A DNA stretch of 64,000 nt, taken from the NCBI RefSeq assembly GCF_001548375.1, contig NZ_AP017295.1, positions 4,374,501-4,438,500 of the forward strand, read 5' to 3'. The notes under the pieces were generated by a model. The model was not told the origin of the DNA, made no database searches, and saw nothing but the letters and a program-made list of their open reading frames with translations. The translations under genes and the position numbers were made by a program. The first letter of the stretch is position 1; every line of letters begins with the position of its first letter. Below, piece after piece: positions 44,962-53,240 of this stretch. Source of the stretch: Nostoc sp. NIES-3756. GTDB taxonomy: Bacteria > Cyanobacteriota > Cyanobacteriia > Cyanobacteriales > Nostocaceae.

Positions 44962-45078
44962 GATGAGGGGGATGAGGGGGATGAGGGGGATGAGGGAGGT
45001 GAGGGAGGTGAAGAACACAAGGTAGGTAGATAGGATTTTCTCTGTCTCCCCCCACTTCCCCCACTTCCTCATCTCCCC
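44962..45078. repeat. GATGAGGGG nonamer tandem and pyrimidine tract
   Basis: Five near-perfect 9-base units (44962-45006: three GATGAGGGG, then GATGAGGGA and GGTGAGGGA) followed by a C/T-rich stretch up to the lexA stop codon. Confidence 0.75.
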
Positions 45079-45087
45079 CCACTCTCC

Positions 45088-45693
45088 TCACATATAACCA
45101 CGCCAAACGCCGACGAGAGAACCCTGTACTTGTACCTGCATGGCTGTAACTTCGATGGGGTTGTATTTGGGGTTGGCGGGTTTGAGGGTGACGCGATCGC
45201 CACTTCTGTAAAAACGTTTTAATGTAGTACCATAACCATCCACTCTGGCAGCAACAATTGTCCCGTTTTTTAACTGATCTGGTTCGGGGACTGGGCGTAA
45301 AAATACCAAATCCCCATCGGTAATTAAATCTTCTATCATGCTGTCGCCAGTTACTCGCAAAGCATAAGTTTGTGCGGGTAAAGTGAAGTTAGAAAAGTCG
45401 ATATGATCTACAGCATCAGTAAATGGTTCTATTAAACCACCTGCGGCGATCGTTCCTAAAACTGGCACACCTTGCTTAATAGGTTGTAAAATGCGAATAG
45501 TTCGCGCTTTCCCCTCAGTCCATTCAATGTACCCTTTTGTACGTAAATGTTCTAAACGGCTTTGAATGGGTGCAGGTGATTTTAAATTCATTGCCTGCAT
45601 CATTTGGCGAATTGATGGTGAGTGCTGGTGAATGCGGATATATTCTGCCAGCCATTCATAAAGTTCTTGTTGAGCTTCTGTTAGGCGTTCCAT
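45088..45693 (-). CDS. lexA: LexA repressor
   Basis: A 201-residue SOS-type repressor. N-terminal winged helix (LYEWLAEYIRIHQHSPSIRQ), then the self-cleavage domain with the Ala 84-Gly 85 bond in TIAAGGLIE, nucleophile Ser 118 in TGDSMIE and Lys 159 in TTLKR. All three are intact, unlike some unicellular cyanobacterial LexA proteins. A box AGAACATTAGTACT (45727-45740) upstream matches the cyanobacterial LexA site, so it should repress itself. The stop codon begins a purine-rich repeat. Confidence 0.95.
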   Translation of the reverse strand: MERLTEAQQELYEWLAEYIRIHQHSPSIRQMMQAMNLKSPAPIQSRLEHLRTKGYIEWTEGKARTIRILQPIKQGVPVLGTIAAGGLIEPFTDAVDHIDFSNFTLPAQTYALRVTGDSMIEDLITDGDLVFLRPVPEPDQLKNGTIVAARVDGYGTTLKRFYRSGDRVTLKPANPKYNPIEVTAMQVQVQGSLVGVWRGYM

Positions 45694-45726
45694 AAAATAA
45701 TAGGGAGGTTAATTATAAATGTCCCT

Positions 45727-45740
45727 AGAACATTAGTACT
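45727..45740 (-). promoter_or_regulatory. LexA operator before lexA
   Basis: Minus-strand AGTACTAATGTTCT fits the RGTACNNNDGTWCB consensus reported for Anabaena LexA. It lies 33 bases upstream of the lexA ATG, expected for autorepression. Confidence 0.8.
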
Positions 45741-45782
45741 ACAAAAAATCTCTAATAACAAGATAAAACTAAAAATATAAAG

Positions 45783-45815
45783 GGCAAAAGAAAGACAATT
45801 TACATTTCTTTTGCC
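45783..45815 (-). terminator. Terminator of argF
   Basis: Eleven-pair stem GGCAAAAGAAA (45783-45793)/TTTCTTTTGCC (45805-45815); on the minus strand a T-rich stretch follows. It starts 25 bases after the argF stop. Confidence 0.75.
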
Positions 45816-45839
45816 TCTTTATTTTTGAATTTTAACTGT

Positions 45840-46760
45840 TCACTCTGCTCCTAAGATACTAGCTAGCAAAGCTTTTTGAACGTGCATCCGATTTTCTGCT
45901 TGTTGCCAAACTCTTGATTGAGAACCTTCAATGACTTCTTCTGTGATTTCTTCACCACGATGGGCGGGTAAACAATGTAAAACAATTGCCTCTGGATGGG
46001 CAAGACTTAATAACTGTTCCGAAATTTGATATGGTTGGAAAATAGGAAAGCGATCGTCAGCTTCTGCTTCTTGTCCCATACTCGCCCAGACATCAGTGTA
46101 GAGTACAGATGCGCCTTTAGTTGCTAATTCTGGGTCATGAGTCAAGAGAACTTCTGTTTTTCCATCAGCTATTGCTTGTGCTTGGGCGACAACTTTAGCA
46201 TCTGGTTCATACCCAGCAGGTGTAGCAATTCTCACATTCATTCCCGCCAAAGCACAACCCAACATGAGAGAATTAGCGACATTATTACCGTCACCCACAT
46301 AGGTTAAAGTTAAGCCAGAAACTGAGCCAAAACATTCTTGTACAGTTAATAAATCCGCTAATATTTGACAAGGATGTTCTAAATCTGTAAGGGCATTAAT
46401 CACAGGAATTTTCGCATACTCAGCAAAAGTTGCCAATTCCTGCTGTTCAAAAGTGCGAATTGCCAAAATATCCAAATATCGATCTAACACTCGTGCAGTA
46501 TCTTGTACTGGTTCTCCCCGACTAACTTGAGTCACGTTGGGATTGAGATCAATTACTTGTCCACCGAGTTGGTACATAGCTACAGTGAAACTGACTCGTG
46601 TACGAGTTGAGGCTTTAGAAAATAACAAACCCAACACTTTATTACACCGCAACTGCAACTGCTGAGATTTCAATTGGGTTGCCAATTGCAGGAGTTGGTG
46701 AAGTTCTGTAGGAGTTAAGTCAGCCAGACTTAACAAATCTCGTCCTAACAATGCTGCCAT
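45840..46760 (-). CDS. argF: Ornithine carbamoyltransferase
   Basis: A 306-residue enzyme that makes citrulline from ornithine and carbamoyl phosphate in arginine synthesis. The carbamoyl-phosphate loop is STRTR (51-55; FSKASTRTRVSF), with the HPCQILADLLT motif and the ornithine-site HCLPAHRGEE. Length and motifs are those of anabolic OTCase (argF). It is a single gene with its own terminator; lexA follows on the same strand. Confidence 0.96.
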   Translation of the reverse strand: MAALLGRDLLSLADLTPTELHQLLQLATQLKSQQLQLRCNKVLGLLFSKASTRTRVSFTVAMYQLGGQVIDLNPNVTQVSRGEPVQDTARVLDRYLDILAIRTFEQQELATFAEYAKIPVINALTDLEHPCQILADLLTVQECFGSVSGLTLTYVGDGNNVANSLMLGCALAGMNVRIATPAGYEPDAKVVAQAQAIADGKTEVLLTHDPELATKGASVLYTDVWASMGQEAEADDRFPIFQPYQISEQLLSLAHPEAIVLHCLPAHRGEEITEEVIEGSQSRVWQQAENRMHVQKALLASILGAE

Positions 46761-47150
46761 GCTTGTGTTTTGTTAAAAAATAATTATAAATCTCTGTTCC
46801 TTTACCCAGTCAAGTCAAAAAAATATAGTTAGAAAACTCTACTAAATTTTTTTGCCTACTCTAAAATTGGAGTCAGCTTTTGCCATGACTGTTAAATTAC
46901 CAATATTGAGGAGTCATTCAAATGATTTTTTATCTAAGATGAAGCAACACCACCGGATGTCAGTCTAAAGTGAAAATTTTCAGACTACTTATGAAATTAC
47001 AAGGGTTTCAAGGTTAACTTACCTCAAACTTCACTTGGCTGGAGCCAGATCCCATCTTTTCGTTCAAATTCATACGCTTTGAGACTAGACAAATAAATTA
47101 CTTGTGCTAAAATAATAAATCGGTGAGTGATTAGGAATAAATCCTAGTTT
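46761..47150. other. Intergenic region between argF and tRNA-Thr
   Basis: AT-rich. A short minus-strand open frame near 47020-47140 ends YEFERKDGIWLQPSEV but has no start codon and is bounded by a stop in the tRNA flank; it might be a gene remnant. Otherwise nothing is recognised except the promoters of argF and the tRNA. Confidence 0.35.
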
Positions 47151-47222
47151 GCCAGCATAGCACAGTGGTAGTGCATCCGACTTGTAATCGGAAGGTCGTC
47201 GGTTCAAATCCGACTGCTGGCT
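47151..47222 (+). tRNA. trnT: tRNA-Thr (anticodon TGT)
   Basis: Acceptor stem GCCAGCA/TGCTGGC, D-arm with GCACAGTGGTAGTGC, anticodon stem TCCGA/TCGGA with loop CTTGTAA (anticodon TGT at 47183-47185), and T-arm GTCGGTTCAAATCCGAC. CCA is not encoded. A terminator-like hairpin follows at 47252-47276. Confidence 0.96.
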
Positions 47223-47247
47223 TTAAACCCAAATGTACATACAACAA

Positions 47248-47280
47248 CAAAAAAGGCTTGGTCAACCCAAGCCTTTATGT
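47248..47280 (+). terminator. Terminator after tRNA-Thr
   Basis: AAAGGCTTGG (47252-47261) pairs with CCAAGCCTTT (47267-47276) around a 5-base loop, followed by ATGTAT. Strong stem; T-run short. Confidence 0.75.
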
Positions 47281-47575
47281 ATACCAAGCATTTACTACAC
47301 CAAATCTAATTTAAACCTTCTATGACTTTAGTTCATCTGCCTTTAGGCTGTATTCAAATATTTGTATAACTGGTATAGAGTTATTTACTTATACGCAAAA
47401 AAATTTAGTTTTAGACTAAAACCCAATAATTGCCGTGCTAAACAAAGTAATTTTTTATTTAAGCTAGCTTTTTTTGTGGTTGTCTTTCTCTAGTATATTT
47501 TACCAAAGATATATAACTCACAAGCATCTAAATCTCTATAAAATAAAGGGATGAATAATAATTCAGGTTCTATTT
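47281..47575. other. AT-rich gap after tRNA-Thr
   Basis: No gene, repeat or regulatory signal was recognised. Confidence 0.35.
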
Positions 47576-48391
47576 TTAGAGTTCTTCATGGGCTGGTAAG
47601 GGAAATGTTTCCCCAGCTAAGTAAGCTTGAAAGTGTTTCTGGAAGTATAGCCAAGAGGTCATATCTTCACCTTCATAAAAGGCTTTTGGAGCTTGTTTAT
47701 ATAAAGGAACGCGATGATTAATTTCATCTTGCAGTAGTTGGGGTAATGCGGTTAAACCACTAACTTTACTGCCAAAAGCACTATAGATTAGATTACCTGG
47801 GCGATCGCCCATTTTCATCCAAGGCAACCATTGTCCAATTCTATCCCAGCTAAGACTTAGCTGAGAAACTGCACTCAGGTCTGCGTTAAACAAATCTGCG
47901 GTGGGGACTGTAAGTTTAAATAATTCCGCCGCCTGATAAGTTTGATAAGGGCTATATTCGGCAAATTTAGGGTCTTCGGCCAGGGGGTTGGGGTATGTAG
48001 GAAAGATATCAAAAACAAAAGTAGTTGTTTCTCCCTCCACTTGAGCCGGAAATTTGCCTTTAAAATGACCTTGTACGGGATCATTGGCAACATGGAGAAC
48101 TGGTACAGTCTCACCAGTCCAGGGGTTATCCCATTTACGCAAAATCTCGTCGTTTTCTGGGTTCAAATAATAGGTTAGTTCCCTAGAGGTAAAGTCCCAA
48201 CTTCCTTCACCTGTGGGTAAGCATCTACTGACACTGACTCCCACCATTTTAAAGAGGAGTTTTCTTTTCTCCCCTGGTATTAAGGCATAAATTTTTCCTG
48301 TCCATGTCAGGAATGTAGATTGACTAGGGTCAAGAGAAGAGCGAGTTTTGACCCAATGCTGGGCATCTAATTCTTGGATTTGGGCAACCAT
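47576..48391 (-). CDS. DUF1838 family protein
   Basis: A 271-residue soluble protein matching DUF1838: FLTWTGKIYALIPGEKRKLLF, VSRCLPTGEGSWDFTSRELTYYL, ILRKWDNPWTGETVPVLHVANDPV and PPFTW-like late stretches such as DRIGQWLPWMKMG. The family has a lipocalin/beta-barrel-like appearance and no assigned function. ATG 48391 is chosen; a TTG at 48403 would overlap less well. The preceding 69-residue gene ends 10-22 bases upstream depending on the start, indicating an operon. Confidence 0.8.
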   Translation of the reverse strand: MVAQIQELDAQHWVKTRSSLDPSQSTFLTWTGKIYALIPGEKRKLLFKMVGVSVSRCLPTGEGSWDFTSRELTYYLNPENDEILRKWDNPWTGETVPVLHVANDPVQGHFKGKFPAQVEGETTTFVFDIFPTYPNPLAEDPKFAEYSPYQTYQAAELFKLTVPTADLFNADLSAVSQLSLSWDRIGQWLPWMKMGDRPGNLIYSAFGSKVSGLTALPQLLQDEINHRVPLYKQAPKAFYEGEDMTSWLYFQKHFQAYLAGETFPLPAHEEL

Positions 48392-48412
48392 TAACTTATT
48401 CAACCACTAAGT

Positions 48413-48622
48413 TTACTCGTCTAACAAACTCATCAATGCTTGAAATTCCAGGTCTGGTGGTTCTGACAATTGCGATCGCAATTCTAATAACTGTGCCTCC
48501 AATGCTTGAGCTACATAGAGCATATTAGATTCATGGGCGATCTTAAGTTGAGTTTCTTTAACTTTAATTTGTCGCAGCAGTTGATTTACAGCAAAAGTTG
48601 AGTCGCTATCATGAGAAATCAT
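48413..48622 (-). CDS. Small coiled-coil hypothetical protein
   Basis: A 69-residue acidic helical protein (LLRQIKVKETQLKIAHESNM, then LEAQLLELRSQLSEPPDLEFQALMSLLDE). No family recognised. It lies just ahead of the DUF1838 gene on the same strand, and its heptad-like Leu pattern suggests a coiled-coil partner protein. No strong ribosome binding site. Confidence 0.6.
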   Translation of the reverse strand: MISHDSDSTFAVNQLLRQIKVKETQLKIAHESNMLYVAQALEAQLLELRSQLSEPPDLEFQALMSLLDE

Positions 48623-48673
48623 AACTTTGCGTCTACTAAAAATTTAAAATCAAATTTTTAGTACACAGTATAG

Positions 48674-48803
48674 ATGGTCATTAGTCATTAGTCATTAGTC
48701 CATAGTCAAAAGTTATTCTCCCCCCTACTCCCTGTTCCCCTCTTGGGAGAGGTTAGGGGTGGGTTACTCCCTCATCTCCCCCTACTCCCCCATCCCCCCA
48801 CTC
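48674..48803. repeat. Heptamer and pyrimidine-rich repeats entering AbrB-family gene
   Basis: TCATTAG units at 48675-48700, then C/T-rich CTCCCCC units up to 48803. The last 17 codons of the permease gene (GEWGDGGVGGDEGVTHP) are encoded by this tract. Confidence 0.7.
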
Positions 48804-49964
48804 CCCATCCAGGCGGCGGAATAAAAACAGCCAAAGTGGTAAAGAACTGTTAATAGCAATCAGCCTGATTAAGTGACCAGCTGTGACGACTTCTACATTG
48901 TGATGTAACGCTAGAGACACTAAAATCATTTCTGCTGACCCCCCTGGTGCTGTGACTAAAAGACAAGTCAACCAGTCCCAAGAGGTTAATTGTGTGGCAA
49001 TAATAGCAGCGATCGCACCTGCAACCAAGGTCATAGCTACAGACATTAAAGCATAACCTACTGTTCTTTTACCAAAGTTGGGTTTTTCTCCCCAATACTC
49101 ACCAATGGTAATACCTAACAGCATTTGACCAATAATATTAACTAACAGTGGCGGATGGAATTGAATATCACTGGCAAAAGGCAAATAATGTAATAGAGAA
49201 TTAAATGTTGCCCCCAGGACTAACGCACCAAAAAAGTCACCAGCCGGAATATTCAGCACTATAGCTAGATAAACTATGATGCCTGTGAGTAGTAAAACTA
49301 CCGCCAATAATTCTAATTGTAATGGCGCAAAATCGATTAGCACACCTTTAATCGGTAGTGGTGGCATCCAAGAGTTACCAACAGATGTCCTAGCGATAAA
49401 GGGAATGAGTAGAACTACAGAAGTAACGCGAATCGCTTGTACTAGCGCTACTAAAGTGACATTGCGATTATAGTCGGCGGCGATAGATGACATTACGCCC
49501 ACACCACCGGGAACTGTAGCCAACATTGCTGTTAATATGTTGGTTTTAGTTAAACGGGAATAAAGATAGCCAATCCCCACACCACATAACAGCAAGAATA
49601 AGGTAAGAAAAATAAATATAGGAACCCCAGCAGCAAGGCTCATAATGTTACTATTGGCATTTGATGCACCAACAGTCAATCCAACTAATCCCATGCCTAC
49701 TTTTCTGGCAGTGCGGTTAGGTTTGGGAGAATAGTTATAAAATATTCGACAACCTTGCAGAATTGCTGTTCCTGCGGCAATTCCCCCAAATATCCAAGAA
49801 ATTCCGCCAAAATGCAGCTTTGTTAATCCCCAACCCAAGGGTAAGGCGGCTAGCATTTCTAAACAGAGGATAGTAAGTTGTTTAAAAATTAATTGTGATT
49901 GGTTAACTATAGGACTGTTAGTTGGTGGCTTTTGGGTAGAAGAAATACTTAAACTGTGATTCAT
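48753..49964 (-). CDS. AbrB-family (duplicated) membrane permease
   Basis: A 403-residue integral membrane protein of the AbrB/ammonia-monooxygenase-like family, with two similar five-helix halves (first: GLVGLTVGASNANSNIMSLA and VPGGVGVMSSIAADYNRN; second: GQMLLGITIGEYW and TAPGGSAEMILVSLALHHNVE). The PGG(V/S) motifs in both halves are typical. Function is unknown; transport of an acid or osmolyte is proposed for relatives. It should not be confused with the AbrB DNA-binding protein. ATG 49964 is chosen. The C-terminus is repeat-derived (see repeat entry). Confidence 0.85.
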   Translation of the reverse strand: MNHSLSISSTQKPPTNSPIVNQSQLIFKQLTILCLEMLAALPLGWGLTKLHFGGISWIFGGIAAGTAILQGCRIFYNYSPKPNRTARKVGMGLVGLTVGASNANSNIMSLAAGVPIFIFLTLFLLLCGVGIGYLYSRLTKTNILTAMLATVPGGVGVMSSIAADYNRNVTLVALVQAIRVTSVVLLIPFIARTSVGNSWMPPLPIKGVLIDFAPLQLELLAVVLLLTGIIVYLAIVLNIPAGDFFGALVLGATFNSLLHYLPFASDIQFHPPLLVNIIGQMLLGITIGEYWGEKPNFGKRTVGYALMSVAMTLVAGAIAAIIATQLTSWDWLTCLLVTAPGGSAEMILVSLALHHNVEVVTAGHLIRLIAINSSLPLWLFLFRRLDGEWGDGGVGGDEGVTHP

Positions 49965-50327
49965 TGACAAGGATTGCTAAAATTATTTTAACTAAGTAAC
50001 TAAAAATAGAGCAATAACAGTACTAACACTTAGGGCGGCACATGGTTTATCTTTTATGAATGGACAAACGCTACATACAAAATATAAAGTTTGTGTTTCA
50101 TGGCACAAGAATATATTTAGAAGAGTCCGCCTTAGTATTTATTAACATTAGCTTATATATTCCTAGATAAATAATCCTGTATCTGATAGGGAATATTGAT
50201 AGAAATCGCTGCATTCACAAGTTAGAATTTATTTTTGCTTATTTCCGCCTGTTGGCGATGAAACTAGGGACACAGCTATTATGTCCCTGTGCCAGTATAT
50301 ATTGCTGCTACTAACTTTACTTAAACT
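49965..50327. other. AT-rich intergenic region
   Basis: About 360 bases. No gene is visible; it contains the promoter of the permease gene. A weak inverted pair (CTTAGGGCGG and CCGCCTTAG) spans about 50030-50140. Confidence 0.35.
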
Positions 50328-50666
50328 TTAGTCTTCATCCAAAGCCGGAAAGATTTCTTCAAACTTCCATAATTCGTCTTTCTGGTTGATAAACCAAGTC
50401 TTGGTTTCTGGTGTCAATTGACTCCAAATGATATCACTAGCAATACTGGGTGAAGCGTAGCGATATTTCTTGCCAAGTGATCTAAGGTTCTCCTCTACAT
50501 TATAAGGAATACCTAATTGTTGCCAATCTACGTTTATGTATCTTCCTGATACTCCTCCAGCCGGATCAAAAACCAATTGTGCGGTTCTAATTAAATCAGC
50601 AAAATGTGTTGGCTTGAGACTGGCTAATTGCTGAATCTGGATTAATTCGTCATGTTCTTGAGACAT
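50328..50666 (-). CDS. Hypothetical protein
   Basis: A 112-residue protein (MSQEHDELIQIQQLASLKPTHF, then IYNVDWQQ-like GRYINVDWQQLGIPYNVEENL, ending WKFEEIFPALDED). No family I can name. The first ATG is 50666; a GTG at 50768 adds a leader that looks noncoding. Soluble, acidic, with several aromatic residues. It stands alone; start and function are uncertain. Confidence 0.6.
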   Translation of the reverse strand: MSQEHDELIQIQQLASLKPTHFADLIRTAQLVFDPAGGVSGRYINVDWQQLGIPYNVEENLRSLGKKYRYASPSIASDIIWSQLTPETKTWFINQKDELWKFEEIFPALDED

Positions 50667-51117
50667 GGTGTCTGGAGTAAACAAAGGTTTTGAACTTAAG
50701 GACTTACTGCCAGAGATTTTGATTAGACTCGTCAGTTGTGAGTGGTTTCTAACTTTGCTTTCATACACTCACAAGTGGATAGGGTTTTTATTCCCATATC
50801 TTTAGTTTAGCGTAGAGCCAGATTTTGAAGGTTGATTTTTATTAATTAAGTGAATCTTGTTATCACTTAAGAGTAATAATTTATATATAGTATGTAGGTG
50901 GACACAATTATTTAGAAGACGCATTTCGACTACGCTCAATGCTCGCTAACCTTATTTCAAGAGGGTTGAGTTTCGACTACGCGGTAATCGAGCGTAGTCG
51001 AGATTCAACTTCCGCGCAGTCGAAACCCGGCGATCTCAAGTTAGTTTTAATTTAGTCCTTCTACTTATCTTTACCAAAACAACTAACAAAAAAAATTGTT
51101 GTTTGGAGGCGATGGCC
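50667..51117. other. Intergenic region with TTTCGACTACGC repeat
   Basis: About 450 bases. It holds an imperfect 17-base inverted repeat (50966-50982 with 50992-51008, 15 of 17 matched, core TCGACTACGC/GCGTAGTCGA) and the leader of the small ORF at 51118. No other gene is seen. Confidence 0.5.
50966..51008. repeat. Inverted repeat TCGACTACGC/GCGTAGTCGA
   Basis: Ten perfectly paired bases (50973-50982 and 50992-51001), extended to 17 with two mismatches. A related TTTCGACTACGC copy lies nearby at about 50925. Confidence 0.65.
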
Positions 51118-51222
51118 ATGTTAGGAATACTTTGGATTACAGTTTTCTGCTTTATTTGGTTGATCGGTTTTAGTCTATTGGCAGAAATCTGGTTCTATGA
51201 AGAAGAAGAGGAATCATTATAA
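51118..51222 (+). CDS. Small single-helix membrane peptide (34 residues)
   Basis: An ATG at 51118 preceded by GGAGG (51105-51109, eight bases away) opens a 34-codon frame: MLGILWITVFCFIWLIGFSL then an acidic tail LLAEIWFYEEEEESL in overlap. One hydrophobic helix is followed by a Glu-rich cytosolic end. An in-frame ATG at 51112 is possible. The perfect ribosome binding site and the membrane pattern favour a real gene. It resembles small photosystem, cytochrome or NDH-1 subunits in design, but I cannot assign it. Confidence 0.62.
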   Translation: MLGILWITVFCFIWLIGFSLLAEIWFYEEEEESL

Positions 51223-51225
51223 ATT

Positions 51226-51335
51226 TGGTTATTAGTCATTAGTCATCAGTCATTAGTCCATAGTCCATAGTCCATAGGAACGGGAAAGGGTAAAGGATTT
51301 AATTTTTCCCTTTCACCTTTTCCCCCATTTCCCTG
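51226..51335. repeat. Heptamer tract and C/T-rich tract
   Basis: TTAGTCATTAGTCATCAGTC then CCATAGT units, followed by a run of T/C up to the next gene end. Confidence 0.65.
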
Positions 51336-51345
51336 ATTCCTTTCC

Positions 51346-51729
51346 TTAGCGTAACTGGGCGATCATCTGTGCAGGACTCCAATAAGCGCGAGTCGTTTGA
51401 ATTTTACCTTCAGGGTTAACCTCAAAGATTGTAATTCCTTCAAACTTCACTGACTTACCACTTTTGCTAACTCCCGCCATTGTCCATTTAACGGCTGCTT
51501 CGTTAGCAGCAATGAATATATGCTCGGTGGTTGCTTCTAGTTTCTCAAACACCGCCTGTAACTGACCAATAAACTGACGATACCCCTCATGCACTTTCGC
51601 TGGTGGTTCACCAACTGGGTCGTGACTAACAGCATCTTCAGCAAAATTATCGATCCAGCCTTCTGGATTCATAGCGGCAATATTATCGAAGTACGCAGCA
51701 ACAACTTGTTTAATAGTTTCTTGTGACAT
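51346..51729 (-). CDS. SnoaL/NTF2-like polyketide-cyclase-fold protein
   Basis: A 127-residue cone-shaped NTF2/SnoaL fold protein: VVAAYFDNIAAMNPEGWIDNF, VSHDPVGEPPAKVHEGYRQF, AVKWTMAGVSKSGKSVKFEG and FEVNPEGKIQTTRAYW. Such proteins bind small hydrophobic ligands; a steroid isomerase-like or ligand-transfer role is possible. It follows the Lin0512-family gene by 21 bases, suggesting one operon. Confidence 0.82.
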   Translation of the reverse strand: MSQETIKQVVAAYFDNIAAMNPEGWIDNFAEDAVSHDPVGEPPAKVHEGYRQFIGQLQAVFEKLEATTEHIFIAANEAAVKWTMAGVSKSGKSVKFEGITIFEVNPEGKIQTTRAYWSPAQMIAQLR

Positions 51730-51750
51730 GAAGTGGATTAAGAATAATAA

Positions 51751-52125
51751 CTAATCACTAGTTTCTACTAAAACAGTTACCGATGCGATCGCCACTAACA
51801 TCTCGTCATTTTTATCGTTGAGTTCAGCAATAGCACGCCCTTGAACTACCATACCCCCAGATTCTACCTTCAAACTCTTACGTCCGAAGGGTAAAACAGC
51901 TAACACTTCTTCCTCTTTGACTTGTTCTGGATAGGGTACTGCAATCTGGACTTCGACAACCATGTCATTGGGATGACTTAAACCCGCAACTTCCCAAACA
52001 CCGGGTAAAGCATTATGTGCGATCGCATTACGTACCGCTCTTGCTGCTGCTACTGTCGGCTCCTGTCCATGTTGATCTACTCCCATTCCCATTTCAATAA
52101 TCAAGCGTTTTAGAGCCACAGCCAT
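51751..52125 (-). CDS. Lin0512 family protein
   Basis: A 124-residue protein of the Lin0512 family: RLIIEMGMGVDQHGQEPTVAAARAVRNAI, shown here only by its MGMGVDQHGQ motif, then HPNDMVVEVQIAVPYPE and GRAIAELNDKND. Function unknown. Conserved Asp-His-Gln and Glu residues might bind metal, which is inference. It is first gene of a probable two-gene operon with the SnoaL-like gene. Confidence 0.8.
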   Translation of the reverse strand: MAVALKRLIIEMGMGVDQHGQEPTVAAARAVRNAIAHNALPGVWEVAGLSHPNDMVVEVQIAVPYPEQVKEEEVLAVLPFGRKSLKVESGGMVVQGRAIAELNDKNDEMLVAIASVTVLVETSD

Positions 52126-52224
52126 CTCCTCAATTCATCCCTTCTCACTGTATCGCTATATAAGAAATTTAAAGACTGGGTACTGTAACTTAAACCCATC
52201 TCACCGCCCTACTTGTATGATCTG

Positions 52225-53133
52225 TTAGTCGTCCTCGGAAACACGACGTAATATTCTTTCTCCCATTACAGCGTGTCTTGGGTGATCAATCAATCCCGTA
52301 TCCAGCAGCATTACTCCAAAAAGTATTGCCCATCCTAGAGCGCGTTGTCGTGTTGCTTCAGAAATATTTGCATATTCTGCTAGCACTTGTTCGCGTGTAT
52401 TACGCTCAGAGAATAACATCCACATAGAAGCCAAGTCTGTGGCAATATCACCTGATGTTATGTCACCCCAATCAATGATGCCTGTAATCACGCCATTCTC
52501 CACCAGGATATTACGTGGATGGAGGTCTCCATGTAGCCATTTTGGCTCAACATCAATAGGAGTATTTAAAGCAGTATTCCAAGTGTCTATGACTTTTTGA
52601 GTAATTAGATTAGTTTTTCTCTGAAGCCTTTGCATTCGTTCTTCCACAGCAGCCTGACGCTGACTGAGTGGTATACCACGCGCCGCATTTATTGGTGCAT
52701 TCGCTGGTGCAGGTAGATGTAATGAGCGCAGGAATGATGCAAAGATTTTGGCTTGATTTGTATGGGGTTCTGCTTGATCAGCCGCTACACCAGACAGCCA
52801 CGGTACTACACTCCATCGCCAAGGGTAGTTATTTTCTGGCAAGCCTATTCTATAAGGCTTGGGAACAGGTAGAGTTAATTGCTCTGCCAGTAATGGCAGC
52901 CAAGTTTGCTCATTTTCGATGAGTTTTGCTGCTATTGTACGACGTGGGAGCCTCACACATAAGCGATCGCCTAGTCGAAACATTACATTATCCCAACCAG
53001 TATCAACAAGATGAATTGGTAGCTGCGCCAAATCTGGATGCTGATCTGATAACAAACTATATACGAGGGTTGTATCTATTTCCATCTCCGATACTGGCGT
53101 TCCCATTGGATGCAACTGTGCCTCTAACTCCAT
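52225..53133 (-). CDS. Aminoglycoside phosphotransferase-family kinase
   Basis: A 302-residue APH/choline-kinase fold protein. The Brenner motif is WLHGDLHPRNILVENG (catalytic Asp) with the DFG-like IIDWGDITSG; a Lys-bearing N-lobe (RLPRRTIAAKLIENE) is present. Substrate is not known; relatives phosphorylate aminoglycosides, homoserine or sugars. There is no resistance cassette around it. It lies next to the CRISPR array, whose first repeat begins 108 bases from its start. Confidence 0.85.
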   Translation of the reverse strand: MELEAQLHPMGTPVSEMEIDTTLVYSLLSDQHPDLAQLPIHLVDTGWDNVMFRLGDRLCVRLPRRTIAAKLIENEQTWLPLLAEQLTLPVPKPYRIGLPENNYPWRWSVVPWLSGVAADQAEPHTNQAKIFASFLRSLHLPAPANAPINAARGIPLSQRQAAVEERMQRLQRKTNLITQKVIDTWNTALNTPIDVEPKWLHGDLHPRNILVENGVITGIIDWGDITSGDIATDLASMWMLFSERNTREQVLAEYANISEATRQRALGWAILFGVMLLDTGLIDHPRHAVMGERILRRVSEDD

Positions 53134-53240
53134 ATTTGCTTCCTTTAATTTGTTGTGTCTTTAAGCGCCAAATTTTTGATATACGCTACTAAATCTTTGT
53201 TATGCACTAAAATTCTGCCAAATGATTAAGAAAATTTTGA

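Noticed and set aside
47020..47140. Short minus-strand frame ending YEFERKDGIWLQPSEV
   Set aside because: It has no start codon, is only about 45 codons and is bounded by a stop next to the tRNA. It may be a gene remnant, but this is too weak for a feature.
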